Of a stretch of DNA of 64,000 bases, positions 56,936-64,000 are shown one piece after another. A program made the position numbers and the translations under genes. Positions within the stretch are counted from its first letter, which is position 1. The number at the start of each line of letters is the position of its first letter. This DNA is from Dickeya lacustris (GTDB taxonomy: Bacteria; Pseudomonadota; Gammaproteobacteria; Enterobacterales; Enterobacteriaceae): assembly GCF_029635795.1 (NCBI RefSeq), contig NZ_CP114280.1, positions 3,534,001 through 3,598,000 on the forward strand, read 5' to 3'. Below the pieces are notes generated by a model that saw only the letters and a program-made list of their open reading frames with translations, was not told the origin of the DNA and ran no database searches.

Positions 56936-57862
56936 ATGAGTGTAATTAGGCCATATGTTGATAATATCGAAAAAATAGATTGCGAGAATTTTGAAGATGT
57001 ATTTTTCAACAAGACGTTACCGGTTCAATATTTTAATCTTGATGGTAATATGCCAGCTTATAAAAAATGGAGTTTTAATTTCTTCAAAGAGCATTGTCAG
57101 GGCATGTTATGCCAGGTAAGTGACAATCTGGATGAGCCAGCGAATATAACCAGAAAAATTCCTATTCCTGAGTATATTGATCTAATAAAAAATGGTGAGA
57201 AATGTCCTTATATGACCGGATGGAGTTATCAAAAAAGTTTGCCTGAGTTAGATGGGGATATTTATTTTCCAAAATTTCATCCAGATGATTTTATAGATCT
57301 TCTCCCGAGTAGAATGCAATTTCGTAGGCGCTGGATTTTTTGGGGAAAGAAAGGAATCAATTGCGATTTACACATTGATTGCTTTTCAACCAGTGCATGG
57401 TTGCTAATGATTGAAGGCCAAAAAACATTTCGCGCCATATCTCCTCTTCATCGTCATCACATTAATATGAATGCTTCTTTATTTGACGAGAAAATAGTTA
57501 TACATTTAGATCAGCTTAATGTTGATATTTTGGAGTTTACGCTTACGCCAGGTACAATTTTATATGTACCAACAGGATGGGTTCACGAGATTCGCAATGA
57601 TACTGATAATATCATGGTGACCGGAGGATTTACTTCAAAACAGCATTCCATAAGATTCTATAAAAATTATCATTCTTATATTTCCCGTGATTCATTCGAT
57701 AGTGATATTACCTTTAATAATTATCTGGAAAATCTTAGTAAAAGTGGCTTGAAAATATCTAGAGAGGTTAAAAACTCTATCGAAGAGGAAATCTCATATA
57801 CCAAAGAAAAAATAGAACTTTTGCAAAAAAAACAAAAGCTCTATGAAAGCATGATAAAGTAA
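56936..57862 (+). CDS. JmjC/cupin-like Fe(II) oxygenase, first copy
   Basis: 308 residues with a cupin_8/JmjC core: DLHIDCFSTSAWLLMIEGQKTF holds His146, Asp148 and Lys163, and PTGWVHEIRND gives His217. Together these are a facial triad for iron plus the 2-oxoglutarate-binding Lys. Such enzymes hydroxylate side chains of peptides and proteins. The last about 60 residues are a charged helix. It stands 68 bases after the precursor, separated by the hairpin, so it is the likely first tailoring enzyme. The identity of the modified residue is unknown. Confidence 0.78.
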   Translation: MSVIRPYVDNIEKIDCENFEDVFFNKTLPVQYFNLDGNMPAYKKWSFNFFKEHCQGMLCQVSDNLDEPANITRKIPIPEYIDLIKNGEKCPYMTGWSYQKSLPELDGDIYFPKFHPDDFIDLLPSRMQFRRRWIFWGKKGINCDLHIDCFSTSAWLLMIEGQKTFRAISPLHRHHINMNASLFDEKIVIHLDQLNVDILEFTLTPGTILYVPTGWVHEIRNDTDNIMVTGGFTSKQHSIRFYKNYHSYISRDSFDSDITFNNYLENLSKSGLKISREVKNSIEEEISYTKEKIELLQKKQKLYESMIK

Positions 57863-57890
57863 ATTTCCTAAATGGATTTGACCGAGAAAT

Positions 57891-59220
57891 ATGAATGAGA
57901 TAAATATTGCTGTTGATGTTTTTCCCTACAAAAAAGACATCTGGTCAATTTGTGATTATAGTGGAGAGCAAATATATTCAAAGCTAGCACTACCACTATT
58001 TTTTGTTGAAAAAAATAAGGTTGTAATGCTTGCGGCTGAATATTTTCATCAAACTGCTAGCGAAATTACTATAAATATAAAAAAAAATTTATTCTGGAGT
58101 AATGGTGATAAATTAATTGCAGAGGATTATGTAAGGTCGATTAAATGTATATGTAATGATGTGGATAATCGATATAATAACATCCTTTCGTCTTTGGTTA
58201 AAAGTGATTCAGCGATTGAGGTTAATAGTGATTATAGCTTTACACTAAAGACATCATGGTACGATCCGTTTATTACTCAGTATTTGTCTTTAATAAATTT
58301 CTCTCCAAAGCATAGATGTAGTGATGCACTTTATGCTGGGGCTTATACCTTGATTGATAAAGATGAAAATACCTTTAGATTGGTGAGAAATGAATTTTTC
58401 ACATTAGATAAATATAATAATTATGTAGATAAAGTTAATTATCTATTAGTAAAGTCCGATCCTGATGGACGTGCATTTTTTACGGGGAAAGTACATGTCA
58501 GTTGTAACACTGCGATAGATCTTAAAAGATATCGCCATTTTATGGCTCATGAAAATTTTGTCAGTTGCAATGAGTCTTTGGTCATGTTGCTTTCACCAGG
58601 AAAGAAATTTGATGAGATTCCTTCAGATGTAAAAGCTATATTAGCTACATCAATTAATCGGACTGTAATATCTGAACGATATGATGACATGTTAAATCCG
58701 ATTATGTCTTGGATGTCAATATATTTTAATGGTGACTATCATTACATTCATCAGGATAGTAATCCACGGCAGACTCCTTTTTTATTAGACATTTCATATG
58801 AGGATTTTTATCCTAACAAAGAAATCTTGGATTGTATCGAGGAGCAACTTTTAAAATATAATATACATATTAGGAAGAATAAGGAATGAATATGGAAACT
58901 GGATTTCTGAAAGTCATTTTCGCTTTGAAATTCGTAAGGCTCCAAAGTTCAATCCAATACAATTGATTCGTTCTGATTTAAGTAAAATTTCCAAGGCGAC
59001 ACCGGATTATAATCGGATAAAAAAAATATATTCACTATTATTCAAAATGGACTTATTAGAGCAGCAACAAAAAATTTTCCAGGTTATCGACTTTTACTTA
59101 CGGCAACAGTGCTTTTATATTCCGCTATTTATTTTCCCAACGGGTTTCTTTTGTGATGGTTCAGTGGTGGCGAGCTCCCTCTATACTCCTGGATTGAGAA
59201 TATTTATTAATAGAGACTAA
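57891..59220 (+). pseudogene. Family 5 solute-binding-like protein, no signal peptide, one-base frameshift
   Basis: The first frame (57891-58889) is similar to oligopeptide-binding proteins (SBP_bac_5: ITINIKKNLFWSNGDKLIAEDYVRSIK, then FTLKTSWYDPFITQYLSL), but it lacks any signal sequence. The fold is therefore cytoplasmic, as in the C-terminal half of SgrR, without that protein's DNA-binding part. At about 58883-58886 (AAGGAATGA) one base too many ends the frame early; dropping one G gives EYGNWISESHFRFEIRKAPK and leads into the second frame to 59220. The protein would be about 443 residues. Role unclear: perhaps it binds the precursor or product. Confidence 0.6.
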
Positions 59221-59221
59221 A

Positions 59222-60190
59222 ATGAAAATAAAGATAAATTCTTCTATTTTAAAGTGTAAAGGGAAAATAATTCTATTAGGGAAAAGGAATTATCAGGTTA
59301 ATGATGTTTTTAATGAAAATGTCCATGATTTTTTATCTGCACTAGAGTCTGGAATAGAAGAAGATAAAATTCATGAATATCTGAATAATAATTCCTGTGG
59401 TTATATTTATGAGAAATTTAAAGAGTTAAATCTGTTAGTGCTTTCTGATAACACATATGATGGCACTGCTATGGAAAAAACATATGATTTCTTAAACTTC
59501 CACTTGGGAAGTTTAAATTCGCCTTTTTGCTTCAATGAGAATATACATGTCGCTATTATAGGCTGTGGTGGTACAGGTGCTAATGTTGGATTGTGTTTAG
59601 CAACGTCAGGAATAAAAAAAATATCACTTATTGACTATGATAATGTTCATATAAGTAATTTAAATCGGCAATTCGCCTATGATTCTGAAGACCTAGGTAA
59701 AAGTAAGACCCATTGCCTTAGAAGTAAATTGCACAGGATAAATCCTGATTTAATTATTTCTTCATTCGATAGGAAAATTTCTTGTTATGAGGATTTAAAT
59801 TGTCTACCTGGCGATGTCGATTTATTGGTTTCAGCAATTGATACCCCACCTATAAGATCATCCATGTATACTGTTGAATATTCTATACGCAATAAAATAC
59901 CTATTATTTTTGGTTCTGCAGGCTATGATACTATCACAGCTGGCCCCCTTTTGATTACAGAAAAAGCTAAAGAAGACTTTCTTGGTAGTCTGATTGATAA
60001 ATCCGATGTAGAAACAAAACCAATAACAGGTTCTATAGCATCAACCAATTTACTCTTAAGTGCTATATTAGCGAATAATATTACTAGTTTTTTCTATCCA
60101 TTTTCTAGGCCTGAGCTCGTCGATCTGAGAAAAGTGTATGATCCAGTTAGTATGAATACACTCCGAGAGGTACATTATGGGAATCACTAA
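59222..60190 (+). CDS. ThiF/E1-like adenylyltransferase
   Basis: 322 residues. The E1 core is clear: HVAIIGCGGTGANVGLCLA (nucleotide loop, 114-119), ISLIDYDNVHISNLNRQFAY (Asp138, Asp140, Asn146, Arg149), LGKSKTHCL and DLLVSAIDTPP. E1-like enzymes of peptide pathways (MccB of microcin C, ThiF-like partners of thiazole synthesis) activate a carboxylate with ATP. The first 85 residues (ILKCKGKIILLGKRNYQVND..., YIYEKFKELNLLVL) look like a small winged-helix peptide-binding domain (RRE). Neither CxxC zinc pairs nor an obvious thioester Cys is seen. It overlaps the next gene by 14 bases. The C-terminal carboxylate of the precursor's final Cys is an attractive substrate, by analogy only. Confidence 0.82.
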   Translation: MKIKINSSILKCKGKIILLGKRNYQVNDVFNENVHDFLSALESGIEEDKIHEYLNNNSCGYIYEKFKELNLLVLSDNTYDGTAMEKTYDFLNFHLGSLNSPFCFNENIHVAIIGCGGTGANVGLCLATSGIKKISLIDYDNVHISNLNRQFAYDSEDLGKSKTHCLRSKLHRINPDLIISSFDRKISCYEDLNCLPGDVDLLVSAIDTPPIRSSMYTVEYSIRNKIPIIFGSAGYDTITAGPLLITEKAKEDFLGSLIDKSDVETKPITGSIASTNLLLSAILANNITSFFYPFSRPELVDLRKVYDPVSMNTLREVHYGNH

Positions 60191-61019
60191 AAATGACTTC
60201 TTTTCAGTTAGATTAAATGCCGAGGTAATTGATAAGGAGTGTTTCATCTGGCATAAATTTTTTTCCTGCAATAAAAAAATGGAATTAATGAGTTTCATTT
60301 CCGATGTTAATTTCATGACTCTATGGGAACATAAAATAATTAATTACAGTAATGAAAACGAAAAAGACTATGTTCTTTTTATCGATCGTTTAGTTGTCGA
60401 AATGGATAAACAAAATGAAGTTTTATCTGGAGTCGGTTTTTCATTAAACCACAGCTATAAAATTAAATTATTGCAAGCTATTGAAATTTTATCTCAGAAT
60501 GATGTTGTCTTGGGATATGCCTTGCAAAATTTCATTGGTCGTATTCTGATTGTGAACTGTGACTCCTTGGTTGCCAGTAGCTCAATACTTTATCTTGGGC
60601 TTGTAATTATTTCTCCAAAAGATGACTGGACAATTTTTGACTATATGGAAAATCTTATCCATGAGATGTCTCACATAGAGCTTTATATTAAACAGTTGGT
60701 TGATCCATTAGTTTTGAGCGGCACCACTTTGAAAAGCCCTTTTCGTATATATCCTCGCCCTGCAAATGGTGTGTTTCATGCTGTTTTTGTATTGACTCGA
60801 ATTATTTACTATCTCAATAAATTAAGATTTAATAATGATTTCAATAAAGAAATATCAATAAAAATTAACAATGCGTCATTATTATTGAGCGAATCTATAG
60901 TGCAATTTAAAAGTGTCGATATCCTTACCCCTTTGGGGAAGAAAATAATTGAAGAGGCTAGGTTTATTTTAAATGGTATTCAGGAAAATGGTGCCGAAAA
61001 TGATTGTATTCGAAAGTGA
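60177..61019 (+). CDS. HEXXH-motif protein (putative peptide modification/metalloprotease-like)
   Basis: 280 residues, mostly helical, with ENLIHEMSHIELYIKQL: His162, Glu163 and His166 form the HEXXH zinc site. Proteins with an isolated HEXXH and this size accompany several peptide-modification clusters; the reaction is not known to me. There is no signal peptide or membrane segment, so it is cytoplasmic. It could cut the leader or catalyse a modification. It overlaps both neighbours and so lies within one operon. Confidence 0.7.
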   Translation: MGITKNDFFSVRLNAEVIDKECFIWHKFFSCNKKMELMSFISDVNFMTLWEHKIINYSNENEKDYVLFIDRLVVEMDKQNEVLSGVGFSLNHSYKIKLLQAIEILSQNDVVLGYALQNFIGRILIVNCDSLVASSSILYLGLVIISPKDDWTIFDYMENLIHEMSHIELYIKQLVDPLVLSGTTLKSPFRIYPRPANGVFHAVFVLTRIIYYLNKLRFNNDFNKEISIKINNASLLLSESIVQFKSVDILTPLGKKIIEEARFILNGIQENGAENDCIRK

Positions 61020-61818
61020 AAGTGATTTCATAGATAATTGCAGTAATAAAGATATAACAAAAGAATGTTTTGTTATTCATGACTATTGCCATAGTTGGGA
61101 ATTGTTTGAAATTGGTAACTTTGCCTGTTTGAATGAAAGATATGGAAGAGAAAATATATTTATAGAGGAGGGTATAAATAAATTAAACAAAAAAGAGGTA
61201 ACGGTAAGTGATTATATATCCAAGGTATTATCAGGCGAAAGAAAAATGGGAAATTGGTCATGGCAACCTCACTTGACTAATGCCGACTCGCTCCAGAATA
61301 GCTATAAAATTCCTGAAGCGGTAACATTAAATAGTATTGAGAAGTCGTTAGTGGGGGAACTGGTTCTTGCTCCTTGGATTTTAATGTCCTCACCTGAAAC
61401 ATTGACGACCATGCACAAAGATATGCTTAGTGTGAATGGGGTTGTAGGACAGCTACAAGGTGTTAAAGAGTTTACTCTTGTTGCACCACAATATGATCTT
61501 GAGGAAGGCCGATTTTACAGTTCACATGAACTCGAATTGTTAGGTATTCCCTTTGAATCTGTTGTCCTTCAATCGGGAGATTTTCTCTATTTTCCGATGA
61601 ATTGGTGGCATCAGGCAAAAACTGTTGAATGCTCTGTTACATTCATTCATAGTACCGTTAATTCCTATAACCTGACTGCATTTTTGGATGACTCGATTTC
61701 ACAAATGCCTTCCTATATTCAACGAATACAGTTAGCGGCGAAGAAGAGAAATTATTTTGGCAGTAGGGTTAAATGGTTATGTAACGGTTTCCGTTTATTT
61801 GGGAGAGATAATGCTTAG
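61000..61818 (+). CDS. JmjC/cupin-like Fe(II) oxygenase, second copy
   Basis: 272 residues. TTMHKDMLSVNGVVGQLQGVKEFTL holds His139, Asp141 and Lys156, and MNWWHQAKTVE gives His204, the same facial triad and Lys as in the first copy at 56936. The two share little else, so they probably modify different sites. The start is uncertain: ATG 61000 is used, but ATG 60973 and 60988 are also in frame. The end overlaps the transporter by eight bases. Confidence 0.75.
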   Translation: MIVFESESDFIDNCSNKDITKECFVIHDYCHSWELFEIGNFACLNERYGRENIFIEEGINKLNKKEVTVSDYISKVLSGERKMGNWSWQPHLTNADSLQNSYKIPEAVTLNSIEKSLVGELVLAPWILMSSPETLTTMHKDMLSVNGVVGQLQGVKEFTLVAPQYDLEEGRFYSSHELELLGIPFESVVLQSGDFLYFPMNWWHQAKTVECSVTFIHSTVNSYNLTAFLDDSISQMPSYIQRIQLAAKKRNYFGSRVKWLCNGFRLFGRDNA

Positions 61819-63031
61819 TGCAGAATTAAGAGAAAGGGTCAGTTTATTTAAAAATAGGAACTTCTTATTTTTTACTATTAGTGGCCTTTTTGCAACTTTT
61901 GGTAATGGTCTAAATTATATTGCGCTTTCTTGGTTGGCATATACTAAGACTAACTCTATTGAAGGGGTCGCAATTATGATGTTTTGTATTTGGATGCCAA
62001 GCATCGTATTTGCTCCTTTATTTGGATTGTTAGCCGATCTGTATAACCGTAAAGCACAAATTGTTATCTCAAATTTCGTTAGAGGTGTAGTGGTTGTTGC
62101 ATGGGTTCTGCTATCGGAGATGGGTATTGATATAGGGATTATAGTACTGTGTTCGTTGCTGGGAATATTCATATCATTTTATATGCCTTCTGCTGTTCCA
62201 TTTATTCAAAGTATCGTTCCGAAGAAAGATCTTGTTAGTGCAAATGCGACTATTGATATGGTCTATGAATTTGGAACTATTGTGGGAATGGGGGTGAGTG
62301 GGGTTATTCTGACTGTAGCTGGTATAAAAGGTACACTTTTGATTGGTGGAGTTCTTTTTATTATAGCAGGTATATTTAATCTGGCTATGCGCTCCGCATC
62401 TTCATCTGAATCTGAAAAGGTACAGGATGGGAATTGGTGGTATAGTTATACATCCTCACTCAAATACTTCAAGAGTAAACCAGAACTATTTATGCCTTAT
62501 ATGAGTCAAATGATAATAATGGTTTTATTAATGACTATTCCTATCATTCTGGTTCCATATACTCGAGAGGTGCTTCATGCAAGTACGCAAGTATTTGCAA
62601 TGTATGAAGCTCTTTATTCTCTCGGCGTTTTGGTCGGTGGTCTTTTATCACCTATTCTTTGTAAGAAAATTAGTATAAGAAAAACACTGGCGGTGCTTCT
62701 ACTGATAATGGCCAGCGGTTTGTATGTTTTATCTATAAATAATGTTATTGCTTTGGTTTTTCCCATTTATTTTCTTATTGGGTTCGGTATATCTAGTTGG
62801 GCTTTGTCTATCTCTCTTTCACAGATTCATTGTGATTCTGAATATCAGGGAAGGCTTCAGGCTACATTCAATGGAATATCAGGTATTTTTATTCTAGGAA
62901 TGTATCTCCTTATGGCTAAAGAAGGGAGCGGATTGTCATCACAAGGTGTCTATTTTACCCAATGTATTCTCGCATTAACGGGTATTGTAATTGTCCTCTT
63001 TTACCGTAAAGGAGATATCAGTGAATCGTAA
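61811..63031 (+). CDS. MFS transporter
   Basis: 406 residues with about 12 hydrophobic helices, MFS_3/EntS-like: FLFFTISGLFATFGNGLNYIALSW (first helix), then FGLLADLYNRKAQIVISN (the inter-helix 2-3 signature D-R-K). It probably exports the peptide product. GGGAGAG precedes the ATG, overlapping the upstream gene. Confidence 0.85.
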   Translation: MLSAELRERVSLFKNRNFLFFTISGLFATFGNGLNYIALSWLAYTKTNSIEGVAIMMFCIWMPSIVFAPLFGLLADLYNRKAQIVISNFVRGVVVVAWVLLSEMGIDIGIIVLCSLLGIFISFYMPSAVPFIQSIVPKKDLVSANATIDMVYEFGTIVGMGVSGVILTVAGIKGTLLIGGVLFIIAGIFNLAMRSASSSESEKVQDGNWWYSYTSSLKYFKSKPELFMPYMSQMIIMVLLMTIPIILVPYTREVLHASTQVFAMYEALYSLGVLVGGLLSPILCKKISIRKTLAVLLLIMASGLYVLSINNVIALVFPIYFLIGFGISSWALSISLSQIHCDSEYQGRLQATFNGISGIFILGMYLLMAKEGSGLSSQGVYFTQCILALTGIVIVLFYRKGDISES

Positions 63032-64000
63032 GGAGCAGGTTTATATTTCAACCAATCAACTTAGCTATCATAACGCAACAAATTTGTTGTTTAGTGATGT
63101 CTCTCTGTCGCTGAATTCTACAGAAAAAGTAGGCTTGGTTGGGTTTAATGGTGCAGGTAAATCAACATTGCTGCAACTTCTTACGAAGGATTTAGAGCCT
63201 GGTTCAGGCCAGGTCATTCATGCTAAATCTCTACGCTATTATATGGTCGAACAACGCTTTCCTGAGTATCTGTTGTCTCTAACACCTGAAGATGCAATCC
63301 TTGATGTGCTAGATGCCGATGAACGTATTAGTGAAGGATGGAGAGCATCTGTAATACTTGAAAATATTGGCGTTGGCTTTGAATACCATGCTATACCTTG
63401 CTCAAAACTCAGTGGTGGTCAACAAACACGTTTATTACTTGGAAGGGCTCAACTGTGTGCTCCAAATGTTCTTTTGCTGGATGAACCCTCTAACCATCTG
63501 GATTTACCAACGATATTATGGCTTGAGGCGTTTCTATCAGAATGGCGCGGTAGTTTTATCCTAGTCTCTCATGATACGCGTATTCTCGATACTGTCACAG
63601 ATAGTACATGGATTATTGCTAGTGGTGGAGTCCATCAGTATAGACTACCCTGTACGCAAGCATTACTGGAACATGAGCAAAAAGAATCGGCTTGTCAGCA
63701 ACAGTACCAAGATCAAGAGAACGAAATTGAACGTATAGAGTCGAGTGCACGTCAATTGGCTATTTGGGGAAAAGAACAAAAAAGTAAAAGTTCAGCCAGA
63801 AAAGCACAATCAATGTTCAAGCGAGTCGACAAGCTTAAACTTGAGCAGAATACTCTTCCTGAACCTTACCCTTGGAATCTTTTTTTTCCAGGACAACATT
63901 TGCCTGCTAAAAGAATTTTAACATGCAATGATTTGGCTATAAGAGTACCAAATAAAAAAAATATTCTGTATATGATTGATGAACTATTAATACGGCCAGG
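63021..64000 (+). CDS. ABC-F family ATPase, cut by the window edge
   Basis: Starts with GTG 63021 behind AAAGGAG and overlaps the MFS gene by 11 bases; it runs open to the window end (326 codons). The first ATPase domain is complete: LVGFNGAGKSTLLQLL (Walker A, about 39-54), the LSGGQQTRLLLGRAQL signature, VLLLDEPSNHLDLPT (Walker B) and LVSHDTRILD (His switch). A charged linker with Arg/Lys (KEQKSKSSARKAQSMFKRVD) leads to the second domain, which begins in view. There are no membrane helices. ABC-F proteins act on ribosomes; several inside antibiotic clusters protect the producer, so this is a candidate self-immunity gene. Confidence 0.85.
   Translation, partial: MNRKEQVYISTNQLSYHNATNLLFSDVSLSLNSTEKVGLVGFNGAGKSTLLQLLTKDLEPGSGQVIHAKSLRYYMVEQRFPEYLLSLTPEDAILDVLDADERISEGWRASVILENIGVGFEYHAIPCSKLSGGQQTRLLLGRAQLCAPNVLLLDEPSNHLDLPTILWLEAFLSEWRGSFILVSHDTRILDTVTDSTWIIASGGVHQYRLPCTQALLEHEQKESACQQQYQDQENEIERIESSARQLAIWGKEQKSKSSARKAQSMFKRVDKLKLEQNTLPEPYPWNLFFPGQHLPAKRILTCNDLAIRVPNKKNILYMIDELLIRP

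Overview
The window looks like the chromosome of a plant-associated enterobacterium of the Pectobacteriaceae (Dickeya-like; genus inferred from gene content and order, not proven). About 25 kb of GC-rich core genome is followed by a series of low-GC accessory elements stacked behind a tRNA-Thr gene.

Core, 1-25500: the tail of an amino-acid ABC transporter ATPase, a frameshifted PLP aminotransferase and an allantoate amidohydrolase (probable ureide/purine nitrogen catabolism). Next is a complete methionine salvage locus: mtnBCD and mtnK on +, ybdL (mtnE), yafV and mtnA on -, with MetJ-type box arrays in both divergent promoter regions. The order fadE - gmhA - yafJ - dpaA(yafK) - dinB - pepD - gpt - frsA - crl - proBA - thrW resembles that of E. 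coli, with a yfiR/dgcN pair added between frsA and crl. FadR and LexA operators are readable upstream of fadE and dinB.

Island 1, 25561-38417: a P4-like satellite integrated in the 3' end of tRNA-Thr(CGT). It has a (frameshifted) tyrosine integrase, AlpA, Icd-like and DUF5375-like small proteins, a P4 alpha-type primase/helicase followed by iteron-like repeats, an AT-rich cargo operon (SIR2-like protein plus DUF262 protein, start/stop overlapping) that looks like an undescribed two-gene defence module, a zinc-ribbon protein, and a YafN/YafO toxin-antitoxin pair. A near-copy of the tRNA 3' end at 38402-38417 marks the right end.

Island 2, from 38418: IS debris (two copies of one IS5-family element, IS3-, IS110- and IS630-type remnants), a second AlpA, a DUF3987 protein and a YfjJ/YagK-like protein, a decayed type I restriction-modification locus (HsdM start fused to HsdR end), and a complete type I Zorya defence operon (zorABCD, 45775-53639). 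ZorD is followed by an IS3-family element with an IS5 copy nested in its left end.

Right end, 56312-64000: a very AT-rich gene cluster with the layout of a ribosomally made, modified peptide (RiPP) pathway. A 48-codon acidic precursor ending Thr-His-Arg-Cys is followed by a hairpin, a JmjC/cupin-type oxygenase, a cytoplasmic family 5 solute-binding-like protein (frameshifted), a ThiF/E1-like adenylyltransferase with a possible N-terminal recognition domain, an HEXXH protein, a second cupin-type oxygenase, an MFS exporter and an ABC-F ATPase cut by the window edge. I do not recognise this combination as a described pathway.

Five genes (aminotransferase, yafJ, integrase, IS3 orfB, solute-binding-like protein) are each split by one apparent single-base indel, mostly at homopolymers, so residual sequencing error should be considered before calling them dead.
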